A stretch of 64,000 nt of DNA from the NCBI GenBank assembly GCA_964035545.1, contig OZ037767.1, positions 22,425,128-22,489,127 on the forward strand. Reading direction: 5' to 3'. A model generated the notes under the pieces. The model made no database searches. It worked only from the letters and a program-made list of their open reading frames with translations, and was not told where the DNA came from. Position 1 is the stretch's first letter, and every line of letters begins with the position of its first letter. Below, piece by piece: positions 15,511-27,000 of this stretch. A program made the position numbers and the translations under genes. Source of the DNA: Bugula neritina (Eukaryota > Bryozoa > Gymnolaemata > Cheilostomatida > Bugulidae).

Positions 15511-18500
15511 ATATATATTATATTATATATATAGATAGGACATATTACCCTGAAGTTGTATTTAGCCAATAGCCAAGATAAATTGTGTGAATTTGATACT
15601 GCATAAACGTTAGTTAGGGATTTTTCTCACCAGGGTAATATCAACACAAAGCAAAACTACTGCAATACCAAGGCTGCAAGCATAGTTGGATTAAGGCAAT
15701 GATATTTCTTCTTAAACATATAAAAAGCTATTAGTCATTGTATAACATTACTACAAATATATAGTGTAACTAGGTTATTAGCACGTCTTATTAACACCCA
15801 TCAACAGAGAGGAAATGAAAAGAGCCGAGTGTCAGATAGGAACCATAGATGATGAGAAATGGAGTAGATGTAGCGGAAGTAGTATTTAGCTGACTGGTGA
15901 AGTGAATTAATAGATAAAGAGGATTAAGAATCAAGGAGTTAATGAGATTAAACACCATCATGTGACTCCACTATGTATAAGGGTAACGTCAGGGGATTTA
16001 TAAAATACATATATCATTCTGCTAGTAATATAATCAGGCTTATCCCATTACAATGATCTTAAGATGCTAGGTTGTTATGATGAGATATGATAAATGTACT
16101 AGCAGTGAATGGTACGTGACTGGGGAAGGGGAAATAATAACAGCTCAGGTCACACAGCTAGTCGGGTGAAAAGATGTCTGTCAAACTCAAACCTAAACAT
16201 TACAAACCCAACCAGTTTATTTTTACAAATTTGAAAAGAATTTAAAACAGCAATAATACCTGGCCCATTGTAAAAGCCAGAATTTCAACAATGGACAATA
16301 TTGTTTGGTGTCAATGGGTGCGAAATTTGACTTGTAGAAATTAAAAATAACTCACTGAGACAGTGGTGGAGCTAAAATGATAATAGGGGGAGGTGGGGGG
16401 GAGGCAAAATCCCCAGTTATTAATAGTACCTATGTCATGAAGAACATTGAAATATGAAACTGAATATAAGAATCAGTCATAATTTGTAAAGAGCAGACTG
16501 GCTGTTGCGGCAGCTAAGCATTTATCTATGACACTTCTACCAAACTCTACAAAAACATTAAGTACTCCAATACACACACAAAAACATGGAAAATACTATC
16601 ACAATGCCTTAAATAGCTGAAAATTTCTCAGAGTTGAAGCACACTTACTTCTCCAAATTATTGTGCTGAAAAATATACACAACGTTTATTTGCACCATCT
16701 GTTCATCTGAGACAGGGTTTCCCCCTACACTAATACCGGTGTCTTCAGTCTCCAGCTCATGACAACCACAAGGGTAGGCAATCAGCTTGCCATCTGGGGA
16801 GAACCCAGGCCTTCTAAAGAAAGTGCTGCAATGAAAACAACATACAGTTGAAACCAAAACACAAAAACATTCCCAGTGGTGAGGTGAGCATCCATCTTGC
16901 CTTCTTCCATCAGGTGGTTATGTTTCACTTAATGAGTCATAGTTTATACAACACATTAACATGGAATTAGTAGATTATTTATTATTAATATATGAACATA
17001 GCATACTAGATAATTGAAATGTTTCCAGTAAACTAGATGGAATAATTAAAGAAATTATCAAGAGAAATACAGGGAGTTATAAAAGACTAAGAAAGTTGAA
17101 TGCTTTGAATGAGAAAAGTATTTCCTAAAGCAAATTATATTATTCCAATAAATGTATTGACTGATCAAGTAAAGGATGCGTATTAGGAGTTATCTACTAC
17201 TGAACAATATTTGATAGTATAGCAGGAGTTTACTTGGCCGCCAGCTAACAAACTTCAGATATCATAAAGGTGGTTTATAGGTTCATACATTACCAGGTTA
17301 TTGAAAAAATATGCAGGTATTATTTTAACCAAACTATTAGACCCAGTAGTTATTATAATAGAGTATTGACAGTACAGTTACTAGCACCAAACTGCTACAT
17401 TTAATATAAACTGCAAAGAGCAGTTTGTACATAGTCACTAGTCACAATATAGAAAAAGTGATGACTATAATATAATAGTGGTTATCAGAGTTATCTCCTC
17501 TATGTATACACTGTAACCTCATTTTCACAGACTACAAAGGGCAAAGTAAATCTCCTGAATACTACATCTAAAAAGATCAACAGGACCAAACTTTTACACC
17601 ATGAAAATGAATGATAATAGATTTCTATATCACTTACTCCACCATGCTGGTGTCCAAAAACATACGAATGTTTTTTGAAGCCGCATCGTCTCTATTGACT
17701 TTACCTAGACTATTTTTAACACGAGATATCCTGTGAAAAAGGTCATACTTTTTAGTGTTATAAACTATGGCCGACCTGAAATATAAACCAGCATCAGGAT
17801 TACTAACAAAAACAAGCCACTATATATGGCAAAATTTACCTAATGAGCAAGGCAACTAAAGCATAGTGTAGTTGCAGACAATATTTTTAACCAAACATAT
17901 AATTTTGCGATTATTCAAAACATTAGTTTAAGGCCCTTAATTTATTAATTAAGGCCTTAAATAAATAAAAAAGACTCAAAATAAAGAGAACTTGAAGCAG
18001 AAAGGAATTATTGTGTTAAAATTTTAACCATGTAGAAATTGGACAATTATTTAAAATCATGTGCTTTATAAATCATTTCCCAGCCTATTCATCAAAACTT
18101 CAGATGATCATATCTGTAGAAAGACAGAACCTTGCATTTTCAGTTACACATAGTAATATTAGGTAGTTGTCCTCTTTGTAGCAACAGCATATTATGGGTG
18201 CGTAACTCCAAGTTACTAGTTTACTAAGGCAAGGTTGGTCAGCAATATTTAAAGGCTTTGAAATCTTTTCTAAACTGGTAGACTGAGATCATACCTGTCG
18301 CTGCTGACTGTAGTAATATATTTATTGGAAGGATCCCACGCTACACCTTGGACATAGCCCTTGTGATGCTGAAGAATGGCTGCTTTTCTGGTAGTGTTGG
18401 TGTCCCACACATAGCTAGCATTGTCCATAGTACCTGAGACTATGAACTTAGCGTCTGGAGACCAGGCTATGTCGTATACTTCAGACCCATGACCTCTGTT

Positions 18501-20761
18501 GAAGTATTCGAAGATTTAACAAGTGAAGGGCGTCAATATATTACACTGTAGAGCTCAGTGTAGATTTATAAAGTATACACCAGTGACTGTAGATTTATGG
18601 AGTATAGAGCAGTGACTGTAGATTTATAGAGTATAGAGCAGTGACTGTATATTTATAGAGTATACAGTACTGACTGTAGATTTATAGAGTATAAAGTAGT
18701 GACTGAAGATTCATAGAGTATAGAGCAGTGACTGTAGATTTATAGAGTATAAACTAATGACTGCATATGTATATTAAAAAATATAGGGCTGTTACCAAGG
18801 AGTGACATAATGTACGTGGATACAAACCATAGACCAAACAGTTGCATATATAGATTGCATATACGAATTAGGCCCAAGCCTTTTACCGAACTTAGAACCG
18901 AAAGTTGCCGAATAGCAATATTAAACTAAAGTAGAGGGTTTACCTAAGTTGTTTCACGACGTTCCATGTTTCCCTGTTTTCCCGCTGCCTTTCACCATCA
19001 TTTAGCGAATCAGAAGCAGCGAAGATGTCCGGAATGTCAGATTCAGATTCCAGCTTCCAGATAAACAGACACCGATCTAGTTGATAGTAGGTAACATACA
19101 TTACAAGCAAGTTGTCATATACTATCTGCTACACCACTTGTTACTTGACAGGAAGTACACGATATGTGATAGTAAGTACATGCTACTCTATAGTAAGTAC
19201 ATCCTGATTAATAGTAAGTATATGCTATGTGATAGTAAGTGTATGATATGTGATAGTAAGTGTATGATATGTGATGGTAAGTACATGTTATATAATAGTT
19301 AGTATATGATATGTGATAGTAAGTGTATGATATGTGATGGTAAGTACATGTTATGTAATAGTTAGTATATGCTATGTGATAGTAGGTGTATGATATGTGA
19401 TAGTAAGTGTATGATATGTGATGGTAAGTACATGTTATATAATAGTTAGTATATGATATGTGATAGTAAACTGTACATGTTATTTAATACCATCAGACGC
19501 AGTTGCCAACAAGTCATCAGAAGGATGGAATCTGACAGCGTTGACAGCGCAGTCGTGCCGACTCAACTCTGACAAGTGCTGCACATAACCAACACCTTCA
19601 TCGTCTTCTTTTAACTCCCACACCTGCAGGTAAACTCCACGTAATAAACTCAATACGTATGGCATCACTTATACTCTAACTACCAAGCTCAACAGACATA
19701 AAACATAACATCTATTCAATAAAAATACACCAAACGCTCACAACTCCTTGGACCTGAATCTTAATAAATTAGTGTTATGTAGCCTAATAAACACTAACAA
19801 ATAATGTCTTAATTGCAAAATATAGAGGTGCTGTGCTCTGTAACCATAAATGTAACCTCTGCAAGAGGTGACAACTCAAGAAATGCCCGTTGCACTCAAC
19901 ACTCCACACTAGCAGATGTAATCACCTGTACTTTAGAGTCGGCTCCACCTGTAGCAGCTCTGACTGGGCCGGAGACGGAGTTCAGCTGTATATCAACAGT
20001 AAGCACAGTGCCCGTTGGTCCGTGCCAGTTGATCATCTGCGTGTTTACATGTCGTATCACATCGTCCCGTCCAAACACGCCACATGCTGAGATACAGAAA
20101 TAGTCGTACGAATGGGAGAATGTGAGAACTAGCTTTGTAGAAATTGGCTGTTGGACACCGTGAAAGGCGATATGCAACATTAATACTGGAACTCAAACAG
20201 TCATTGCAATTAATGTGACAGCAATGTTCAGCCTTAGTATTTCAACTCACTCTTTGGCCAGTAGCAAAATAAACCAAGTCAATCTTAGCTACAAGTTACA
20301 ATACATTTCTTGGCGATGATTGGACTTGTCTGAGTTTCATTCAAGAGGCAAATGCACCAACAATTTCCAAACTTAAAAATATATCTAAATACTCAAGAAA
20401 TGCAGTTAATAGTAAAAAATAAAGCTGATATAATATTTTAATGTTTCAGAGCAGTGAATGAGTAAAAAGTCAGTTTACCTATAATATTTGGGAATAAATT
20501 CCAATGTTTACTTTTGAAAATGAAAAACTAGTAGGGCTATTCAATTTCACTTAGGATATTTATGCTTCATAATATAAGGAATAGAAATTTTAAATAAATA
20601 AAAACTCTATTTTCACTTATTTAAGTTCCTAATCCTTATATATTGATTATTCATCATGATGATTGGATTTGACTACAACTCACGCCAATAATTTCAATTC
20701 AGTTTGAGTTTATTACCTAATCACACTAACAGTACTTACATTTTCTATTGTCTTCAGTCAT
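12532..20761 (-). CDS. CHAF1B: Chromatin assembly factor 1 subunit B (p60)
   Basis: Ten coding exons, all phase-consistent: 20761-20740, 20086-19926, 19623-19491, 19076-18944, 18495-18295, 17775-17638, 16825-16649, 13649-13551, 13358-13233 and 12859-12532. Total 505 residues. The order of WD40 blades matches CHAF1B. The first blade has NWH then VDIQ, followed by RHDCAVNAVRFHP, the ETWNVVKQLRGHGSEVYDI linker, DNASYVWDT, KGYVQGVAWDP, FFRRPGFSPDG, LPYRMLYAVAT, ILLYDTQQ and a final SSIDGFCTIVTLD. CHAF1B is the WD40 subunit of CAF-1, which deposits new H3-H4 behind replication forks and binds ASF1. Exon 1 is only 22 bp. The start was chosen because it follows a TATA-like site and restores frame. 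The C-terminus is short and ends in an imperfect Thr/Asp/Val repeat instead of the long basic tail of the vertebrate protein. Introns 3 and 4 are mostly minisatellite. Confidence 0.96.
15441..15534. repeat. (TA)n microsatellite in CHAF1B intron 7
   Basis: Nearly pure TA run with short ATAC and ATTATATTA interruptions. It lies in the 3-kb intron between exons 7 and 8. The rest of this intron shows no gene; it has an 11-base C run near 15331. Confidence 0.95.
18555..18764. repeat. 29-bp minisatellite in CHAF1B intron 4
   Basis: About seven imperfect head-to-tail copies of a unit containing AGTGACTGTAGATTTATAG. It occupies about half of the 448-bp intron and ends close to the upstream edge of exon 5. 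It carries no splice-site-like core. Confidence 0.9.
19082..19475. repeat. 21-bp minisatellite filling CHAF1B intron 3
   Basis: Roughly 15-18 degenerate copies of a 21-bp unit such as AGTAAGTATATGCTATGTGAT. The array spans almost the whole intron (19077-19490), from within about 6 bp of exon 4 to within about 16 bp of exon 3. On the plus strand most units contain GTAAGT or GTAAGTG, a 5' splice-site hexamer, antisense to the gene. Confidence 0.9.
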
Positions 20762-20793
20762 GTTGATGCAATGCACTTTCTCGCTACTTCAAA

Positions 20794-20803
20794 TTTATAT
20801 ATA
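20794..20803 (-). promoter_or_regulatory. TATA-like box upstream of CHAF1B
   Basis: TATATATAAA on the minus strand, about 33-42 bases before the proposed CHAF1B ATG. If functional, the 5' leader would be very short. Confidence 0.45.
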
Positions 20804-22392
20804 CGGCTTAAACTGGGACTGCAAGATAAAGAGCAGTTTTAAATCTAAAACCTAATACGAAAAGCAAAATTGAAGTTGAAAAAATTAATAAAAAATGTTC
20901 AGTTTCAGTAAAAGTGTATTTACTATTAGTATTGAGTGAAATACCAAATAAAAAAATAAGATAAAAAAATCCTATTAGCCTACTATTAGTATTACTATTA
21001 GCGGAATAGTTGATTATCATTATGATTATACGCAGTATAATAATTATTAAGTATTAACTCATATTCGGTATTATTATCTGAAGGACAGGCTTGTGTACAA
21101 TCCGATTTTTGAAGCTACTATTCATAACTCAGCCTCAGGTATTCTCAACACATCTGTGATCTGTCACTGTCACATGACATGACCAATCGCATTTTCATTT
21201 TGATTCAGTTTCACTAAGACTAAGAGTAAGAGACAGAGTTTTAGTGAGTCTAATGAGGTACTCCTAAAAGACTAAGATAGCTGTAAGTGGTAAGTATTAG
21301 TATAACTATAAGACTAACTCTAAGGGTAACTGTAACTATTCCTGAGTCTAATAGTAATACTGGTAGTGAGTTAGACTTAGAGCGAGAGTGCAACTGAGAG
21401 TCAGAGTGTAAGTGCTCGATTACGATTCAAGTTAAACTATTAGATTTAGTATTAGTATTACTAATTGCGATTGCAAAATCTAAATATTGAATTTCAATTT
21501 GATCATTTGAAATGCATCTATCATAACCATCTAATTCTACCATCTGTGTCTAACTCTAATACTGTAGTAAAATGAAAATGTCAACAGCGTTATATTTGCA
21601 TACGTACCCGTGGGTAGTTAATAATTCCCGCGGCCGCCCAATGGTTGTTACCCTTTATGTAAACACTATTCTATTTAAGATATACACGTTAATTATTTAC
21701 AAAATAAAAAAACTAAAAAATTTTATTTGTAAGTAATTTTATTATTAAGTCTTGCTTTTGTTAAATTTTATTATTATCTACTTTCTTTTAAGACTATATT
21801 CAACCATTGATCATCAGTTTTAAGAGTTATTTTTCCTTTGTGTGTATCGCTAATCCCCCATTTTGATTTGTATAACTGAAATGCGAAAGCCGATACCATT
21901 GGCATTACTTGTTGCTTAATAATCATGATTATCATGTTTTAGAACATTAAGTGATAAAGGGATAATCATAGTAATAATACTGATAGTTGTTGTTAAACTT
22001 AAACTAAATACTGATAGTCATACTCATAGTGATCACTGTAAAGTGTGATGTAGTGTAAATCGTATAACCATAAATTTAAAATATTATTATAATTTTAAAT
22101 AATATTATTAATATAATATAAATATTATAAATCCTAAAATAAAAATTAAATCATAATGATAAATGAAATCATGTAAGTAGTAACTAGGTTAGAAGACTAA
22201 GTTTTTTTTTAATAAGTATGACGTATAACTATAATCATAATGATAATGATAATTATTAATTATTAACGAATAAAATTAAATCGTAACACTAACAGTAACA
22301 CTAACAGTAAAACTAAATGTAAAACTAATACAGTAAATGTAATAGTAATATAAATCATACTCATGCTCATACTGATAGTGATATATTATTCT
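20804..22392. other. Intergenic cryptic-simple DNA
   Basis: Between divergent CHAF1B and SRRM1. From about 21200 the sequence is built mostly of ACTAAG, AGTAAT, TACTGATAG-like words with no fixed period. A small GC-rich spot at about 21605-21640 contains a NotI octamer. No gene recognised. Confidence 0.6.
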
Positions 22393-22783
22393 TATATATA
22401 TTAGTTTTCATCTACACACTGTGACTGTTTTAAGGTTGGATGCTTAAACAATTTTGTTTTATAATGAATTTTGTGTGAGTATGTGCTGAAATGATATGGG
22501 ATTTCAGATCGCTTGTAAATGATGTTCCCAGTCGGCTTTAACTTTACCGCTACTATAAGAATTAGCTACTATAAGAATTAGCTACTATCACTATGAGAAT
22601 TAGCTATAATTAATACAAGTTTTATAGTAGCGGTAAAGTTAAAGCCGACTGGGAACGTCATTTCCAAGCGATCTGAAATCCCATATCATTTCAGCACATA
22701 CTCACACAAAATTCATTATAAAACAAAATTGTTTAGGCATCCAACTTTAAAACAGTGTGTAGATGAAAACTAATATATATATA
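22393..22783. repeat. Large imperfect palindrome (foldback element)
   Basis: Left arm 22393-22558 and right arm 22622-22783 are near-identical inverted copies of about 160 bp, around a 63-bp spacer with short tandem GAATTAGCTACTATAA words. The arms contain TTCAGATCGCTTG and CCCAGTCGGC words. A third, diverged copy in the same orientation as the left arm lies at 23102-23245, so the arm is itself a repeat unit. No coding frame. Confidence 0.85.
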
Positions 22784-23101
22784 AAAATATTTTAACACTG
22801 CATAAGAGAAGTGTGCCAGGGGTTCTTTAAGTTTGACTCAAACCTTACTCCTTAGTACTAATAGTGATGTCACTGATAGTAATTATTAGTCATACTATTA
22901 GTAAAACTATTAGTATTAGTATTACTTTTAATGTTACACTTACTATTACTATATTAGACTTTAGTAATACTAATATTATAAGTTGCTGTTATTAATTGTT
23001 TATTATTATAATTATTAAACTTAGTATATGAATCATTTTTATTTACTTTAACTTAATAAATAGTCTTTGACATACTTCGTTTATATAGTATTGAAACATT
23101 C

Positions 23102-23245
23102 ATATATATCTTAGTTATCATCTTTAAACTGTTTGAAGGTTGTATGCTCAAACAACTTTGTTTTATAATAAATTCCGAACAAAAATGTCTTGAATTAATT
23201 TGAGATTTCTGATCGCCTGCTGGTGGCATTTCCAGTCGGCTCTAA
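23102..23245. repeat. Diverged third copy of the palindrome arm
   Basis: Shares with the left arm of the 22.4-22.8 kb palindrome, in order, the TTAGTTATCATCT start, GGTTGTATGCTCAAAC, TTTTGTTTTATAATAAATT, GATTTCTGATCGC and CCAGTCGGCT. The similarity covers about 145 bp. Confidence 0.7.
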
Positions 23246-24084
23246 AAATAGAAACTATTGCTGACTTTCATTGCTTAGCTACTGAAGCGCTCAACTTAAT
23301 CACCAATCAATAAAATGTAAACTTTGAACAAAACAGCCTTTAGCAATAACCATACAGTTTTGGGCTCAATACACTGTTAATTTTAGCATGTATATTTATT
23401 AGAATGAGATGTTTTACTAATTTCCATGGGTTTAAATAGTTCTGAGTGAAATTCTCTATGCCACTTCAAAGAAGTGTTTCATATGTTGGTTAGATGAGCT
23501 TACACTAGTGGAAAGCCAATCACCAGATCTGCCTCACTGAAATAGAATGCATTAATATGAATAACTTATATAAATCATTTAAATTAATGTGAATCATTTA
23601 CTTTTTATCTCTTTCAGGTGTAACTTTGCACTTGCCATAAGCCCTAAAGCCTATTTATATCCTATTCTGATGTAGTGTTTGAGCACGTGACAACAACAGT
23701 TGTACGGAATCAAATCATGGTTTTTCTCCCTAATATATATACCTTTTGCAATTTATGCAAATTTGTTTCATCTTTTCACAATATTTTGATACTTCTAACT
23801 TGTAACCAAGTTATACTTGCTAAAAGTTATAAGACCCATAAATGTACTTATGTTCTATTGGAAATTAATTGTTTCTCTATACAGCATGTAGTGCGGTTGG
23901 GTAAGTTCTTTTGAACTGTTGAAGGCAACGTTGTTTTAATAGAAGTATGGATATATTTGTTCAATTTAGTTTCATCGTAAAACTTTTTTGTAATACCTTT
24001 AGTGAAAGTTCGCTGTTGCTTGACTTAACTTGGTCAGTTAAGGCTGTCAGTTAACTTCCTTGGACTTGTTTAACTAAATTAATC
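23246..24084. other. Upstream region of SRRM1
   Basis: No gene recognised; an open frame at 23675-23914 has random composition. The SRRM1 promoter and any 5' leader exon should lie here, but no TATA box was placed. Confidence 0.4.
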
Positions 24085-27000
24085 ATGGGAGATGCCGGAT
24101 TCTTTAAGGTAAGTCTAATGTAATTTTGTTGTTTAATTATGTAATATAGTAATTAACTCTAGTGACTAGTTTTGTAATTAATTTTTCAAATACATGGGCT
24201 TGGCTCTAGCTTTGGTTGAAAGTAGTTAAATAGTGATTGAATACATCTTAGCTTAGCTTTGCTTTTGAAATTAAATCAAAGATGCTTTTTTTTCTTTTTG
24301 GGGGGGAGGGGAGGGCGAACCTCTACAGCATCATTTAGTGATTAAAAATTTGGTCTCCATTCTGTAGGGAACAAGTGCTGACCAAGATACTCGATTTGCT
24401 GATAAGAAGAAAAAGCTGATCAAACAGATGAAATTTGAAGAGGTCATTGATAAGAAGGTTATGCATAAAAATGATACTACACTTTTTTATTTCAGAATTT
24501 TTTAGATATTTTAAGAATTTTCTCAAAGCTGTGAGAGAGTTTCTGTTTAGTAACATGCTGTTTGGCTGTAGGTGCAAAACTACCAAAAAAATTACTAAAA
24601 GATGCAATTTATCTTTATTAATAAAACTAAACTAGCAATCTAGCTACACTGTTCAGTCTACCCATTAACTGGTTACATAACTGAGTTACTGATTCAACTT
24701 GCACAGCTGCTGCCCATGCCGTTGTTGGACAGGCACACGGGGTTTACTGTTGTCATGCTAACATTGACCACTTGTCTATGCAGGTGGATATGTCTAAAGT
24801 GCAACTAGACACTCTAAAGCCCTGGATTACTCAGAGAATAACGGAAATTCTAGGCTTTGATGACGATGTAGTGATAGAATTCATATTCAATCAGCTGGAA
24901 GCAAGGGTATGTCTACTTATAGTGTCGCTTGTGTTGATTGGTCAGGTTGCTGTGTTGCCATGCTACTGTTTATATTTAGTAGGTACCAACGCGACGACCT
25001 CTTCCCTCGAGTTGCCTGTTTGTAGAACGAGTTGATGTTAGATTCACATGATTTGTGTTCTGTCTAGCCTTACAAATGTGCATTTAACATGACCTTGACA
25101 ATGATATGAGTAGCTACATGCTTTAATAATCGGTGTGTACTGTTTTTGTGTCTTTTTCTGACGATTATGAATTTTCCATCAAATAGATAAACTTGAGCAG
25201 AATGTTATGAAGGCATTGTGGGTTCGGTCTACATCATCCTCTTCATTCATCATTACATTGCATTGCTAGGGATATTACCTGCGCGCTACACGGCACACAC
25301 TTTCTCTCAGACTAACAATTTACAAGAATATATATTTGTAACGGGTATGTATAGTAAAACATGTGTCTGTTTCATATCTTGCATATTGCATTGCCTAAGT
25401 TTAACTATGAATAAACTCAGCTTTTCCTGAGATTTCCTTAGGGTTAAGCTGTTTGTTGAACCTTGATAAAGTACAATGCTGCTGAATTATCAATGCTCCT
25501 TTTTACTTGCTTAGCAAATAAATTGTTGGTAGATGTTTAGTAACTAGTCTGCTATTACTACATGTTTTTGTTTTCAATGAGCCGCTATGTTGTATTTTAT
25601 GTGAGGTTCATAGGTTAATTATGATAGACACAGATTTCTAAAGACTTGCAACCTACTACAGCACTGTCAACTGCAAGCAGCCGCACCCTGCTAGTCCAAG
25701 AACTACAGCTTATAGCCCGAGTGTGTCATGGCAGACAAATAGAAACCCTGCTTTCTTGTTTGCTTCACACAGCTATTTTATTGTCGTTAAATTAACGCTG
25801 TGTTTTAGATTAGAAACTTTTCAGTGTATTTTATAGTATTCCATTCTCGACTAGTGCAAAACCGAAGCAAAATTTTAGTTACGTGTGACAAATTGCCCAT
25901 TATTTTCCACCCTTGTTAGTTTTGATCGAACAAAATCTCTGGATTAATATTCAATGTAATAGTTTTTGTATTTCATTTTGTGCTTGCCTTGTAACAGTTG
26001 TCCTTTTGTACAGGTGACTGTTCAGTCGAATCTGGAAGAGAACACAACTTCACATCTTCTAACTCACCTTGACCTTGCTCAGCACCTAGCCTTAGCTAGC
26101 CAGACACCGTCTGGAGATTTGTAGGTCAGGAGTTGAAGGAACTAGATTCGCCAGAATACATCTTTATAACTGCTGAACCTTTTTAGTTTGAATTTAAATT
26201 GCATTGGATAGGTTTTCATATATTTAGAGTATATCAGCGTGTCACTTGTGGAATTTGAATGAAATAATTTTATGCTTTGAACTTTCCGATTTTGGCATTC
26301 ACCTGTTTTCTGAGGTTGACTGGTGTTTTGTTGTAGCACCCGGACCCCAAGGACATGCAGATTAATCTTACTGGATTTCTGAATGGAAAGAACGCCCGCC
26401 TGTTTATGGGAGAACTTTGGGGCCATCTTATTTCTGCACAGGAAAATGAGATGGGAGTTCCACAAGCATTTATTGAAGCGAAGAAAGCAGAGATCAAAGC
26501 TCGAGAAGTAAGTATTGTTGGCTGCTATTTTCAGGTTTTGTAATATTCATAATACTTTATTCTAAATATACACCACGTTGCTTGTACTACTATGGCCTGT
26601 TTCGCTGCCTTTATGGCGTATTTGGTTTCTCTTTGTCTAGGAGGAAAAGCAGAAACTTGAGGAAGCTGTACGTGAGTCGGAGAGAGCTATTGTTGAAACT
26701 CTCAACAATCAGCGTAAAGAGTCCGAGAAGAGGTTAGCACTTATTGATTGCTGCCGGCCTGGTCAGCTGTCACTCTTCTAGCATCTTCTAATACATTCTC
26801 ATATGACTAACTGTCTACTAAGTCATTTCGGATCGGCACATGTTATAAGTAGTGATACTGTAAAGAATATACTGTTGTGATTTGCCATTGTGTGTAGTAA
26901 AGTACACTTATTGTCTATGTGTTCTGTGCAACTTAAACTTATTATTTTTTTCTTCTATCTGGTTTATATACTTGGTAAATGTATACTTGTGACTCGCGTA

